64,000 nucleotides of DNA from DATKUA01 sp965602675. GTDB lineage: Bacteria > Acidobacteriota > DATKUA01. Below the pieces are notes generated by a model, which saw nothing but the letters and a program-made list of their open reading frames with translations, did not search any database and was not told the DNA's origin. Positions 8,311 to 17,875 of the stretch are shown here, piece after piece (positions within the stretch are counted from its first letter, which is position 1; every line of letters starts with the position of its first letter). The position numbers and the translations under genes are program-made. The stretch spans positions 1 to 64,000 of the forward strand of contig CBFCZO010000009.1 in NCBI GenBank assembly GCA_965602675.1, in the 5' to 3' direction.

Positions 8311-10761
8311 TCAGCTCACTAATTCCACAACTGTCACGGCGTCGCCGCCGCTTGCGGGATCCGCGGAATCCCAACTGCCGACGTAAGGAATACCGTTGAG
8401 ATATTCCGAGATTGCCTTGCGCAGCGCGCCCGTGCCGTGACCGTGGATTATCCGCACCCACGGCGTCCCCTGCAGGATGGCCTTATCGAGGAATTGATCG
8501 ACTTGCGCAAGGGCTTCATCGACGTTCATCCCGATCACTTTCAGCTCGAGTTGGGCCGGGCCATTCGCTTTGGAGGAAAGCACTTTGGTTTCGCCGCGGC
8601 TTCTGCGCCGCTCCTTGGTTTTACCCGCCGCGGGAGTCTTCCCGGCCACGACGGCGGAGCGGGGGAGGGCAAGACGCTTGCCCTCGATCTCCAGCATCAC
8701 GACCCTGTCATCCTGCGGGCTCCAGGCGCGCAGTATGGTTCCGGTCCGTTTGAAGCCGGGCACCTCGACTTCCTGCCCTTCGACCAGCGGCCCACCGTCG
8801 TCCGCGAGCGGCTCCGGCTTGCGCCTGCGGTGGAGGCTGAGGGTTTCGAATGTCGAATCCCGATCCTCGCGTGCCGCCTTGGCGGCTTCCCGGGCCTGCT
8901 GCCGGCTCTCGGCCAGATTGATCCTCTCAATCGCTTCGGCGAGAGACTTCTCCTGGGCTCGCCGGAAATCGCGCCATTCAGCCTCTATCTGCTTGAGCCT
9001 GTGCTGTTCCCTGGCCTCCGACTCGTCGAGGCGCTTAACGTAGTGTCTGCGGGCTTCCTCGAGCGCGTCGCGTTCCTGCTTGACCTGCTCGCGATCCTTG
9101 CGTAGCGCGGCCAGCTCTTCCTGCAATTTCCCTATTACTTCGGAGGCGCGCGAACCGGTGCCTCCCATGAACTCTCGTGCGCGCCGCAGCACCGGCTCCG
9201 GCAACCCGACTTCTCGCGCGGTCTCGAGCGCATTGCTCCTGCCGGGCAGGCCGTAGCGCAGCCTGTAGGTAGGCCGCATCGTATCGGGATCGAACTCAAC
9301 GCTGGCGTTGCTCATCCTCTCCTCGGCGTGCGCGAAAGCCTTTATCGCATCGAGGTGGGTTGTGGCGATGACGTTGGCGCCTTCATCGCGCAGTTGCTGC
9401 AAAACCGCCATTGCCAGCGCGGAGCCTTCGCCGGGGTCGGTGGCGGCGGCGATTTCGTCCAGAAGGATCAGCGAGGGATTCTGCATTGATATAAAAAGTC
9501 GCTTCAGCCCGTGAAGGTGAGAGCTGAAAGTGGAGAGGTGGCTGATGATGTCCTGGTAATCGCCGATATCCGCGAAGACCGTTCTGAACACGGCCGTACG
9601 GTAATCACTCGCCGGCACCTGCAGCCCCGCCTGTGCCATGAGAGCAAGAAGCCCCGCTGTTTTCAGAGTGACGGTCTTTCCCCCGGCGTTCGGGCCGGTC
9701 ACCACCAGCACCTTCCATTGCCCGCCCACGCGGATATCGATGGGCACCACCTTATCGGGGACTTCTTCATCTGAAACGATACCTGTTTCACGCTTCAACT
9801 CTTCGAGCCGCTCGTCGAGGAGCGGGTGGCGCGCGTCGCGGATATCAAGGGCCAGATCGCCGCCCTCCTCGAAGGCCGGCTCGATGCCCTGGTAAACTTC
9901 GGCAAGCTTGGCCTTGGCCGAAAGCAGGTCGAGCTTCGCGAGCGCCGCAAGCACGCGTGTGACGTCATCCCAATTTTCGAAGAGTATTTCGGTGAGGCGG
10001 GCGAGAATGCGCGCTTCTTCCAGCTCGACATCTCCCTGAAGCTCAGCCAGCGAGTTGTTAAGCTCCACGGCAGCCATCGGCTCGAAGAAGAGGCTGTCGC
10101 CGCTGCGCGAGCGATCGTGCACGATACCTTTAAAGCGGTTGCGGTGCTCGATTTTAATCGGGATGACAAGCCTGCCTCCCCTGATGGTAACGTAGTCATC
10201 CTGGACGTAGTTCGGGAATTCCGATTCATCGAAGAACTGCTTCAAAGCCTGGTTGATCTCTACCCGTGCTGATCTGATTGCCTTGCGCAACCTTGCCAGC
10301 TCGGGGCTTGCGTCATCAAGCAGTTCACCGCCGGAATCGACCGACGAAAGGATTTCCCCGGCGATCCACTCCTCGACGTCGAGCTCATCGGCGAGCGGAG
10401 CCAACGGATCGACCGCGGTATCTTCGGCCAGGGCGGTTTCGAGCAACTGCTTATTCCCGGCGGCATCCCTCAGCGCGGCTGCAATCAAATACAGCTCAAG
10501 CGGCTCGAGCACCGGCTTCAACTCCGGGAAGCGAGGCACCGATACGTCGAGACTGGAAAAATAGCTCAAGTCGAAACTTAGGCCTTGGTCAGAGAGTCGC
10601 CGCAGCGCACGAAGGCGAGCGTGCTCCATCCTCAGATCATCGATTGCGCTGATCGGTTTGACGGCTTCTGCTAACTCGCGCCCCATGGGCGTGGAGGCGC
10701 AACTCGCCAGCAGAAGCCGGATTTTGTCGAATTCCAGGGCCTGCTCGCTGGCTAACTGCAT
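8311..10761 (-). CDS. mutS2: MutS2 family ATPase/endonuclease
   Basis: 816 residues, close to the family norm. MutS2 proteins act on recombination intermediates and, in some bacteria, on collided ribosomes. The core domain is followed by the ABC-type ATPase: Walker A GPNAGGKT at 356-363, then a Walker B strand LILLDEIAAATDPGEGSALA. A long coiled coil with basic residues follows (about 530-640). At the C-terminus is a Smr domain with the signature IHGHGTGALRKAI near 777. In B. subtilis-type Smr domains the upstream LDLxG motif is often catalytic; here it reads LKVIGMN, so nuclease activity could be altered. First gene of the mutS2-dnaG-rpoD operon, preceded by a long leader and a good promoter. 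Confidence 0.96.
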   Translation of the reverse strand: MQLASEQALEFDKIRLLLASCASTPMGRELAEAVKPISAIDDLRMEHARLRALRRLSDQGLSFDLSYFSSLDVSVPRFPELKPVLEPLELYLIAAALRDAAGNKQLLETALAEDTAVDPLAPLADELDVEEWIAGEILSSVDSGGELLDDASPELARLRKAIRSARVEINQALKQFFDESEFPNYVQDDYVTIRGGRLVIPIKIEHRNRFKGIVHDRSRSGDSLFFEPMAAVELNNSLAELQGDVELEEARILARLTEILFENWDDVTRVLAALAKLDLLSAKAKLAEVYQGIEPAFEEGGDLALDIRDARHPLLDERLEELKRETGIVSDEEVPDKVVPIDIRVGGQWKVLVVTGPNAGGKTVTLKTAGLLALMAQAGLQVPASDYRTAVFRTVFADIGDYQDIISHLSTFSSHLHGLKRLFISMQNPSLILLDEIAAATDPGEGSALAMAVLQQLRDEGANVIATTHLDAIKAFAHAEERMSNASVEFDPDTMRPTYRLRYGLPGRSNALETAREVGLPEPVLRRAREFMGGTGSRASEVIGKLQEELAALRKDREQVKQERDALEEARRHYVKRLDESEAREQHRLKQIEAEWRDFRRAQEKSLAEAIERINLAESRQQAREAAKAAREDRDSTFETLSLHRRRKPEPLADDGGPLVEGQEVEVPGFKRTGTILRAWSPQDDRVVMLEIEGKRLALPRSAVVAGKTPAAGKTKERRRSRGETKVLSSKANGPAQLELKVIGMNVDEALAQVDQFLDKAILQGTPWVRIIHGHGTGALRKAISEYLNGIPYVGSWDSADPASGGDAVTVVELVS

Positions 10762-11005
10762 CTAAGCGGCCATCCGGCTAGGTTTTAATATCAAGATAAG
10801 CTAGACTACCTACAGCTTCGCCGAAGATCGGCATCTTCGAGCGCGAGGTTAAGTTGGTTCAGCGAATGACTCGACCTCTGATCCGTAAAATGATTTGGCC
10901 GTTCCTGCGGTGATCGTGCCTATCGTCTTCCAATATAAAAAAGACTTACGCCAGACTCCGGTGGTGAAAGGCTTGTGCCAGCCGAGTGGGGGTGTCTGAC
11001 AGCAC
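10762..11005 (-). other. Long 5' leader of the mutS2-dnaG-rpoD operon
   Basis: If transcription starts near 11005, mutS2 has an untranslated leader of about 240 nt. The RNA would begin almost at once with a hairpin, GGGGTG pairing with CACCCC across an 8-nt loop (10989-11008). A T7 tract (minus strand; A-run at 10938-10943 and nearby) lies about 65 nt downstream. No known riboswitch was recognised, and no coding frame was seen. Confidence 0.4.
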
Positions 11006-11011
11006 CCCTAT

Positions 11012-11040
11012 AATATAGTACGCGAGGCATTAAAGGTCAA
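11012..11040 (-). promoter_or_regulatory. Sigma-70-type promoter for mutS2-dnaG-rpoD
   Basis: On the minus strand TTGACC (11040-11035), a 17-bp spacer and TATATT (11017-11012). It has near-consensus hexamers and ideal spacing, and lies in a non-coding stretch that runs from 10762 to 11422. Confidence 0.6.
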
Positions 11041-11313
11041 GGAAAGTAGCTGAAAAATTAGTAAGTTGCAGCGATTCACGGCTTTGGGCGGTCATGCTAA
11101 AGGATAGTCTCTATTACGACTCTTACCAAAATGGAAATCACAAGGGGGCTACTCCGATTGTGTTTCTACTTATTTATGTTTTCCTCCACTCTCGAATTGT
11201 ATTAAAACATCTTCAATAATTGGCCAGTTGTACAACTTATGTTAATAGGTTATTTTGATTTATTCGATTGCTGTTGTTAGCTGTCGGTTTGGGGGCTGAA
11301 AAAGACCGGCAAC

Positions 11314-11342
11314 TTGAATTATTGCAACGATTATGTTATCTT
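11314..11342 (+). promoter_or_regulatory. Sigma-70-type promoter for the FapA-like gene
   Basis: TTGAAT (11314-11319), 17-bp spacer, TATCTT (11337-11342), about 75 bp before the GTG start at 11423. The region between this and the divergent promoter (11041-11313) is AT-rich with no gene visible. Confidence 0.4.
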
Positions 11343-11422
11343 TGGCGAGGTTTTGATGTAAGCATTTTTGCAGAGTGAACGGAGAAATAATCGACATCGA
11401 ATCTTGATCCGGAGATATAGTA

Positions 11423-13045
11423 GTGCACGATACTCCCTCTCATCCCTCGCAAACCATCTACAACCGCGACGGTCTTCTGATTCGCACGGACAGCGAACGA
11501 ATGTCGGCTTTTTTGACTTACGATCCGGCAACATCCAAAACACCGCTCACCCTGGTCATTATCAAATCAGCCTTGAAGGAAGCAGCAATCGTGTTCGGTA
11601 TAGACGAGGAGGCTCTATCTCAGATAGCCGAGAGCAAAGAGGCTGTCCGCAACAGGATTGTCGCGCGCGGTAAGAAACCGGTGGAAGGTACTCCTCCCTG
11701 GCTCGACCATAAATTTCCGGTCGATGCCACCAAGCGGATTGGACAAAAGAGCGAATCGGGGAGGATTAATTTTCGGGAAAAAGGTGAGTTACCGTTCGTC
11801 AAGGCCGGCGAGGTTGTAGCCATTCTCATCCCCGGCACGGATCCGATTGCCGGCCGCAAAGTGACGGGCGAGGAGATTCAGTCCTCTGTTCAGTTGGCAA
11901 CAGGCTTCGAACCTGGCCATGGCGTGGAAGTGCAGGGGGAACGTTACTTCGCCAAGGTCGACGGCGGCCCGCGACTTGACGACCACGGTCGGATCGAGGT
12001 GATCGAGACCTGGACTGTCGACGGGGATATCGACAATCACACGGGCAACCTCCGCTTCCCCGGTCCGGTGAAGATAAGAGGAATCGTAAATCCCGGTTTC
12101 GAAGTAGAGGCGAAGACAGTTCGTTGTGAAGGTATCGAGAAAAACTGCATCGTCAAAGCAGCGGAAGATATAGTGGTCGACGGGGGGATCATCGGGGCCA
12201 ATGTTCTTGCTGGGAGGAATATAAGCGCCCGCTTCCTCAATTGCGCCACGGTCACTTGCGTAGGAGACATCGAGGTCAAGCTGAGCTCGATAAACTCGGA
12301 AGTAAACACCAGCGGACAGATGCGCGCCCAAACCATAATCGGCGGAACTGTCACAACGCTGAACGGATTGGAATGCGTGAACTTAAGTACCGAGGCGAGC
12401 CGCGCAACCGTTATTTTCGGTGTTGATCCAATCAAGCAGCAGCAGGTCAAGGAGATGGTCACAAAAAAAGTCGACATCGAAGGCCAGATAGCCAAGCTTC
12501 AGGAAGAACTCGCACCCCTCTACGAGCTTCGGGAGCAACAGGAACAATTGAAGAAGGAAATAGCGAATTTCGGGACCGAGCGGACCGCGTTGACTCGACG
12601 TCGTGCTCAGATAGATGAGGCAGACAAGGATTCCCTGGAGCTTTTCGACGGCAGAATTGGGGATTTGGATTCACAGATAAGCGAACGCAGAGGCAAAATA
12701 AGTGAAATCGCGCCACAAATAACCGCTTTGGGAAGTTTTGCCCCACAGGAGCGCGAGCTGGCTAAATTGGGCAGCCATCTGGAAGCCATGGACAAGCATT
12801 ACACACAGCTGCTGTCGGCTTTCGAAAGTATCAAAGTCTCTCCCACGGTTACTATCAAGGGTACCGTGAAGAGGGGAACGCGGCTCTCCGGTGTTCATGC
12901 CCAGCTTGTTCTCAGGCAGGAATTGCGCAGAGTGATCTTCCGCGAGAGGAAAATGAGCGAAGCAGATCGTGTCGACAAAAAGGCTGCCAATCGGGGAATT
13001 ATCAGGCGGCGACCCAAGTGGTTCATCGATAGGGAGAGGCTGTAA
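11423..13045 (+). CDS. FapA/DUF342 family protein
   Basis: 540 residues, start GTG with GGAG 9 bp upstream. The central part is the DUF342/FapA beta-helix: repeated short strands such as DGDIDNHTGNLRFPGPVKIR, then VRCEGIEKNCIVKAAEDIVV, then VTCVGDIEVKLSSINSEVNT. The signature GRKVTGEEI and the DGGP motif precede it. Residues about 345-455 form a coiled coil. FapA-like proteins are polymerising or scaffold proteins linked to flagella, polarity or the cell envelope; the exact role here is unknown, and no flagellar gene is nearby. It is a single-gene unit facing away from the mutS2 operon. Confidence 0.88.
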   Translation: MHDTPSHPSQTIYNRDGLLIRTDSERMSAFLTYDPATSKTPLTLVIIKSALKEAAIVFGIDEEALSQIAESKEAVRNRIVARGKKPVEGTPPWLDHKFPVDATKRIGQKSESGRINFREKGELPFVKAGEVVAILIPGTDPIAGRKVTGEEIQSSVQLATGFEPGHGVEVQGERYFAKVDGGPRLDDHGRIEVIETWTVDGDIDNHTGNLRFPGPVKIRGIVNPGFEVEAKTVRCEGIEKNCIVKAAEDIVVDGGIIGANVLAGRNISARFLNCATVTCVGDIEVKLSSINSEVNTSGQMRAQTIIGGTVTTLNGLECVNLSTEASRATVIFGVDPIKQQQVKEMVTKKVDIEGQIAKLQEELAPLYELREQQEQLKKEIANFGTERTALTRRRAQIDEADKDSLELFDGRIGDLDSQISERRGKISEIAPQITALGSFAPQERELAKLGSHLEAMDKHYTQLLSAFESIKVSPTVTIKGTVKRGTRLSGVHAQLVLRQELRRVIFRERKMSEADRVDKKAANRGIIRRRPKWFIDRERL

Positions 13046-13139
13046 TCGGCTCCAGCGGAAATCCGGTTCCGCTTACTCCGCCCCTCGCAAGAAACAAAAC
13101 CACCTCTTAATAGAGATCATGTCGTTTCGGGATCGGTTT

Positions 13140-13925
13140 TTAGTACCTTGCGCGCGCACTCCGCTCTAACACGATCAAGGATGAAGCTTGTCGGTTGAAT
13201 CCGAAATCGTCTAGGAGGAAGAACGAGCGTGCTTCTCGCGGGTAGGGTGGCAATGACAGCGAATTGCCGCGAAACTTGTCGTGCTCGAACAGGATTGCTT
13301 CGACATCGAATTCACGGTAGCGACTGCCGACGCCGCGGGCGATGAACGCCCATTCGGCTTGGTCGTTAAAGTCCTCGAGGAAATCGATTCTCATTTCAAC
13401 TTCCTCCAGGCTCTCCGAGAGAGGGTAGAAGCGAGAGGGCTCCGGGTAGAAGCCGCGCAGCAGGCTGTCCTCGCTCACAGGCCCCTGGCCCAACAGCACC
13501 CCCATCGGCTCGCCGAAGTCGCGGTCGAAGATTATCATCGAGGACGCCTCATCGTTGAACTCCTGCTCGAGCATGCCGGTCGTGTCGAAACAGATTTTGG
13601 CTTTTCCACGGAAATCTCTGTGGTAAAAGAGGATTACACCGACGCGGTAGCCGACTCTTATCGATGATATGCGGTCGTTCATCCCCCAGCCGACGAAGGC
13701 AACCAAGTTCTGGCGCATGTTTTCTTCGAGAACGTATTTCTCGCTTCTGCCCCGGTGGTGGGGGCTGTCGTAGATGACCACCTCGAACGCGGCATCGCCG
13801 TATTGTTCGCCACTGTCTTCGTCTGTGCCGGGGGTCGATGTCTCAGCCGGCACAGTGGTTATTGATATGGCGAAAACAATCGCCGAAACCAGCAGTAGCA
13901 TCCTCAGTCTCGGTTCGCCTCGCAT
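13140..13925 (-). CDS. Exported beta/gamma-crystallin-like protein
   Basis: I place the start at 13925, because GGAGGT sits 7 nt before that ATG and it gives a clean signal peptide (MRGEPRLRMLLLVSAIVFAI, then a cut near VPA). The mature part has three Greek-key-like repeats, each with the double-clamp calcium motif (N/D)(N/D)xx(S/T)S: NDRISS in the first, NDEASS in the second, and a degenerate NRQASS in the last. Strands such as VVIYDSPHHRGRS and AILFEHDKFRGNSLSL have the YxxxxFxG pattern of beta/gamma crystallins. The protein is thus probably a calcium-binding, secreted or periplasmic stability protein. A long acidic linker follows the signal peptide. It stands alone, 44 bp upstream of the USP gene start side; its ligand and role are unknown. 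Confidence 0.75.
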   Translation of the reverse strand: MRGEPRLRMLLLVSAIVFAISITTVPAETSTPGTDEDSGEQYGDAAFEVVIYDSPHHRGRSEKYVLEENMRQNLVAFVGWGMNDRISSIRVGYRVGVILFYHRDFRGKAKICFDTTGMLEQEFNDEASSMIIFDRDFGEPMGVLLGQGPVSEDSLLRGFYPEPSRFYPLSESLEEVEMRIDFLEDFNDQAEWAFIARGVGSRYREFDVEAILFEHDKFRGNSLSLPPYPREARSFFLLDDFGFNRQASSLIVLERSARARY

Positions 13926-13969
13926 TTGTCTGACCTCCATTGTTAATGCCATGAAGATATAATTCGATT

Positions 13970-14851
13970 CTATTTCATAAAAACTATTGGGCAGTTGGCC
14001 CTGTTGACAATTTTTATAGCTTTGCTTCCGAAGATGAGTTTTTTTAGAGCGCTATGTCGCGAGCGGCCGAGGAAAATGATATGGTCTTCCCCGGCTGCCT
14101 CGACGATGTTTTTGATGATGTTTCCCTCAGCGGTGACGGCTCGGCACGAAACGCGCTTCAACTGACATAGATTATGCATTCTCTCCAGATGCTTATTCAT
14201 GAATTCGCGCTCTTTGCTGTTTCTAACAACAGTGAGGAACGTAAGGTCCATCTTTAGGAAGCTGGCTGTTTTAATCGCCAGGAGTTCGGCGCGGTGCGCG
14301 GCAGGGGAGGCATCGGTTGCGACCAGCACCCTGTATCGGATGTCGAGTGGATTCTTCACCACCAGCACGGAACTGGTCGAGAACTGCAGCAGCCTGTCGA
14401 CAAGGAACGAGTGCCGTTCGCCGGCGCCGATAACAAGCACGTCGTATCGATGCGTTCGCATTTCCTCGAGGATCTGGTCGAGAGCGTCTCCCTGGCGAAA
14501 GCGGAAGGCGACATTTTCACCGTCGCGCCCGGCCACGCGCATCTCCAGTGCTCCGCCGGCGCCGGGTTCGAGGATGTCCTGGAAGGTGTCGCTTTCACGC
14601 TCGGCGTGGATCAGTACCAGGCTTTCAAGGTGATCGCGGGCGGCCTTGATGACTTCCATGCCCGGCGAATCGATAGCCCACTCAATCATTTTCTCGCGAA
14701 CGAGGTCGGCCTCCTGCGTGAATTCGCGCCGCAATCCCGGCGCGACAAAGAGGACCGTAATGTCAGTGCTGAGGCGGCCGGCCATCAGGGCCGCGAAATG
14801 CAGCGTCGGCCGCGACAGCCTTTCCCCTCTCAGGCAGATAAGAAACCTCAT
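13970..14851 (-). CDS. Universal stress protein (tandem USP domains)
   Basis: 293 residues made of two USP-like halves. The second half has the family layout best: YRVLVATDASPAAHRAELLA at its start, LDLTFLTVV-type strand, then a C-terminal FLGRSRHSALKKLIFGSKAI near the nucleotide-binding position. The first half (LICLRGERLSRPTLHFAALM) is more divergent, and its ATP loop is incomplete. Its stop lies just before the DASS transporter operon partner: the transporter ends 2 bp from this gene's start, so the two are surely co-transcribed. USP proteins often bind to and regulate neighbouring transporters, which is a plausible inference here. Confidence 0.87.
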   Translation of the reverse strand: MRFLICLRGERLSRPTLHFAALMAGRLSTDITVLFVAPGLRREFTQEADLVREKMIEWAIDSPGMEVIKAARDHLESLVLIHAERESDTFQDILEPGAGGALEMRVAGRDGENVAFRFRQGDALDQILEEMRTHRYDVLVIGAGERHSFLVDRLLQFSTSSVLVVKNPLDIRYRVLVATDASPAAHRAELLAIKTASFLKMDLTFLTVVRNSKEREFMNKHLERMHNLCQLKRVSCRAVTAEGNIIKNIVEAAGEDHIIFLGRSRHSALKKLIFGSKAIKIVNRANCPIVFMK

Positions 14852-14852
14852 T

Positions 14853-16301
14853 CTAATTACCCCCTGCGGGACAGAGCAGCTGGCAGATCAAGGGCAGATA
14901 TGTGATGGAATAAATCGCCAGCAACACAATACATACCAGGGCGATTTTCCAGCCATGGCGCAGAAAATCGCGAGCGGGCAGGTAGCCCGCGGAGTATATG
15001 ATGGTCATTCCCGGGTGGCTTGCGACGCTGAGGAAGCCGAACGCCGATGCGATAGCCGTGACAAATCCCATCGCCAGCGGATTGATATTCGCTAAGGCAG
15101 CTATCTTAAGCGTGATCGGTGCCAGCACGGCTACGGCCGCGCCGCTGCTCATAGTGTTGGTCACCAGGGTGATCAGCAAGGCGATGGAAACCAGCAGTGC
15201 CGCTCCACTGCCCAGTCCGATGGCGGTCATCATGCCGAGATAAGAGCCCGCTACCCACTCCGCGGCTCCGGTGCGCACCATCGCTGCGCCGATACTCATC
15301 GCCGCAGCATAGAGCAGAACAACCCCCCAGTTGACTCCGTTGTTGTAATCACGCCACTCAACCAATCCCAATATCAGGAAAAGTACGGCTCCGATCAAAG
15401 CCACGATGCCCAACCCAATGGTGCTGCTGGCAGTCAGCCACAGGATCAGGGTGAACGAGAAGATGGCCAACGTGAGCCACTCCTGCACGCTCATCGCCCC
15501 GGCGCTCTCTATTTCCACGCGCAAGCGGGCGAGGACTCGGGAGAGATTGGTTACGCGCGGTTTGAATGTCAGCCGCAGGATCACCGCAAGCACGGGTATT
15601 ATCAGCAGCAGCAGCGGATATGCGGTGATCACCCAAGCGAGGTAGTCTACGTGAACCGCCGGTTCGATTAGATCCTGCCAGTACTGGATCATGATTGCGT
15701 TGCGCGCTCCGCCGCTTGGAGTACCGATGCCCGCGATCGTACAGCCGTAAGCGAGCGAGAAAAGCAGCAATCCAGTCAGCATCCTGTCTTCGCCCTCCCG
15801 GTCGCTGACCGCACGGATGACAACGAGACAGACCGGCAGCATGATCGCCGCCACTGTATGTTCACCAATGAGGGAAGCTATCAGCGCGGCGGTGACCATC
15901 ACGCCAAGCGCGAACCTGTCGGTGCGGCCGCCGGCGGCGCGCAGCAGGATATATGCTATGCGCCGGTCAAGTTTTTGCTTGACGAAAGCGACGGCGATCA
16001 TCAGCGAGCCCATGATGAAGAAGACGCTGTCGCTCATGTAGGATTTGGCGACAACCTTCGGATCGGAGATGCCGAGCAGCACTTGGGATATTGCGATCAT
16101 CAGCGCAACGGTCGGCAAGGGCACCGGCTCGGTGACGAAGATGACCACGGACCCTACGGAAATAGCGAGCACAAGGAGGCCTTGCCGGGTCAGGCCTTCA
16201 GGGACGGGGAGGAGAGCGACAAGAGTACCGACTGCGAAGGCGACGAAGAGCCACTTGCGTTTCCAGAATTCGTACAGGAATGTCGCCATCTGCTCACGCA
16301 C
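14853..16301 (-). CDS. DASS/SLC13-family anion transporter
   Basis: 482 residues with about 11-12 hydrophobic segments. Family features are the N-terminal FVTEPVPLPTVALMI, the SVFFIMGSLMIAVAFVKQKL segment near 95-115, and the C-terminal half with NTMSSGAAVAVLAPI (the SNT-like motif region) near 395. Members carry dicarboxylates, citrate or sulfate together with sodium; the substrate cannot be told from sequence alone. The start is a GTG at 16301 or the ATG at 16289. It is followed 1 bp later by the USP gene. Confidence 0.88.
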   Translation of the reverse strand: MREQMATFLYEFWKRKWLFVAFAVGTLVALLPVPEGLTRQGLLVLAISVGSVVIFVTEPVPLPTVALMIAISQVLLGISDPKVVAKSYMSDSVFFIMGSLMIAVAFVKQKLDRRIAYILLRAAGGRTDRFALGVMVTAALIASLIGEHTVAAIMLPVCLVVIRAVSDREGEDRMLTGLLLFSLAYGCTIAGIGTPSGGARNAIMIQYWQDLIEPAVHVDYLAWVITAYPLLLLIIPVLAVILRLTFKPRVTNLSRVLARLRVEIESAGAMSVQEWLTLAIFSFTLILWLTASSTIGLGIVALIGAVLFLILGLVEWRDYNNGVNWGVVLLYAAAMSIGAAMVRTGAAEWVAGSYLGMMTAIGLGSGAALLVSIALLITLVTNTMSSGAAVAVLAPITLKIAALANINPLAMGFVTAIASAFGFLSVASHPGMTIIYSAGYLPARDFLRHGWKIALVCIVLLAIYSITYLPLICQLLCPAGGN

Positions 16302-16413
16302 TGGTTTTATGAACTCCTTAAGGCAAGCCTAACCGAGGCATGACGTCCGCGCAACATCAGTTGTATCTTGATTGCTATCCGTGCCGGAGAGGGAGCGAAC
16401 AAATAAGCTAAGA

Positions 16414-16433
16414 GCGCGGCCAAACGGCCGCGC
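16414..16433 (-). terminator. Hairpin downstream of the M16 pair
   Basis: A perfect 8-bp stem, GCGCGGCC and GGCCGCGC around AAAC, located 26 bp after the last M16 gene on its strand. The following T-rich tail is weak (CTCTTAGCTTATTT), so termination is likely but not certain. Confidence 0.6.
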
Positions 16434-16459
16434 CCTAAATAAATACTGAATTCCGGCAA

Positions 16460-17875
16460 TCAGAACCCCTCGACTTTGATTTCCTTCTCGCTTAGCTCGC
16501 CGTACTTGCTGACGGCCTCCTTGATGTCGGATGCCTTGCCGACAAGTACGAATTGGAGGTTCCCGCGAGGGAAGTAAGTGTCGATGATCTTGCGGGCCTT
16601 CTCGAGGGTCATCGAATCGACAACCTCCTCGAAGCCGTTGATGAAGCTCTCGTCGTAGCCATAGACAAACATCGAAGTCAGCAGCCCTGCGAGCTGGCCG
16701 GCGGTCTCATACCGAGGCGGGTACTGTCCCTTGACGTATGCCTTGGCAGAGTCGAGGGTTTCCTGGTTGATGCCTTCCGTGTGCAGCCGCTCGTAAACCT
16801 TCAGGGCGAGATCGATTGCGTCGACGGTGGTCTCGTTGCGTGTGAACGAGGACATGTAGAACGTGCCCGCGTGCTGGTAGGTGGCGAAAGTGCTGCGAGC
16901 ACCGTAAGTGAGTCCGGCGTTCACTCTGAGCTCGTCGTTGAGCCAAGAAGTAAAGCGTCCGCCGAGGATCGTGTTGATAACCACGATGGGGATGTAGTCG
17001 GGAGTTCCGCGCTTGACGCCCTTGCCTCCGATCAGGAAGGTGGTTTCCGTCGCGTCATCCTTGTTGATCAACAGCAAACGGGACTTGTCGAACACAGGCA
17101 GACCGGCGCCCTCCAGCGGATTTCCAGTCGCGCTCCCCTCAGACTTCCAGCCGGAAAACATCCCGGTGATGCGGGCTTTCATGTCGGATGCCTTGAAATC
17201 GCCGACAACAGCGATTGCCGAGCCCGCGGGGCGGAAATGTAAGTTGTAGAACGATTTCAGGTCTTCAGCGCTCAGATTCGATACCGTTGCGGGCGTTCCG
17301 CCCACGGGATTGCCATAGGGGTGGGCGTCGAAGACGAAGCGGTTGAAATAAGAGCCGATTACGCCACGCGGGCTCTCTTTGGCCTGGGCCAGCTCGGCGA
17401 GCAGGCGCGTCTTTCGCTTGGCGAATTCCTGCTCGTCGAAAATCGGTTTCGTAATCACTTCGGTGAGGATCGGAAACAGTGTATCGACGTCCTTGGTGGC
17501 GCATGAAACGTTAATAGACGCGGTTTCCTGCGACGCTCCCGTTCCGATACCTGCGCCATAGAAATCGAAGGTCTCCTCGATCTTCTCCTTGCTGAAATTC
17601 TCGGTGCCGAACAGCAATCCTTCCGCCGTCAGGTTTGCGAGTCCGAATTTATCTCCATCGTAAATCGCACCGGCCGGTAAAACGGCCGAGACGTAAACCA
17701 GTGGCACCTCGTGATGTTCCATGAGGTATATTGTGAGGCCGTTGTCGAGCTGGAACTTGTCGAATTCGGGCAGGCGGAAGCCGGCCTTTTCCTGAGCGGG
17801 TGAGACGGCGGCGAGGGAGCAAATCGCCGCGACAGCCAGCAGAGCAATAAGAAAGTTGGCTTTACGCATGATCAC
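16460..17875 (-). CDS. M16-family protease, non-catalytic partner
   Basis: 471 residues with a signal peptide (NFLIALLAVAAICSLAAVSP then AQ). The protein has the M16 fold, but the zinc motif HxxEH is replaced: the matching helix reads FGLANLTAEGLLFGTENF. The C-terminal domain keeps the substrate-binding segment RFTSWLNDELRVNAGLTYGA, with the Arg and Tyr that complete the active site of the partner. It is therefore the second subunit of a two-chain M16 peptidase, as in mitochondrial processing peptidase or the paired bacterial enzymes. Its ATG overlaps the stop of the catalytic gene (17872-19179) by 4 bp (ATGA), which supports translational coupling and a 1:1 complex in the periplasm. Confidence 0.93.
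   Translation of the reverse strand: MIMRKANFLIALLAVAAICSLAAVSPAQEKAGFRLPEFDKFQLDNGLTIYLMEHHEVPLVYVSAVLPAGAIYDGDKFGLANLTAEGLLFGTENFSKEKIEETFDFYGAGIGTGASQETASINVSCATKDVDTLFPILTEVITKPIFDEQEFAKRKTRLLAELAQAKESPRGVIGSYFNRFVFDAHPYGNPVGGTPATVSNLSAEDLKSFYNLHFRPAGSAIAVVGDFKASDMKARITGMFSGWKSEGSATGNPLEGAGLPVFDKSRLLLINKDDATETTFLIGGKGVKRGTPDYIPIVVINTILGGRFTSWLNDELRVNAGLTYGARSTFATYQHAGTFYMSSFTRNETTVDAIDLALKVYERLHTEGINQETLDSAKAYVKGQYPPRYETAGQLAGLLTSMFVYGYDESFINGFEEVVDSMTLEKARKIIDTYFPRGNLQFVLVGKASDIKEAVSKYGELSEKEIKVEGF

Noticed and set aside
10989..11008. SRP RNA, 6S RNA or a known riboswitch in the mutS2 leader.
   Set aside because: None of the conserved cores that I know is present; only a simple hairpin is seen.
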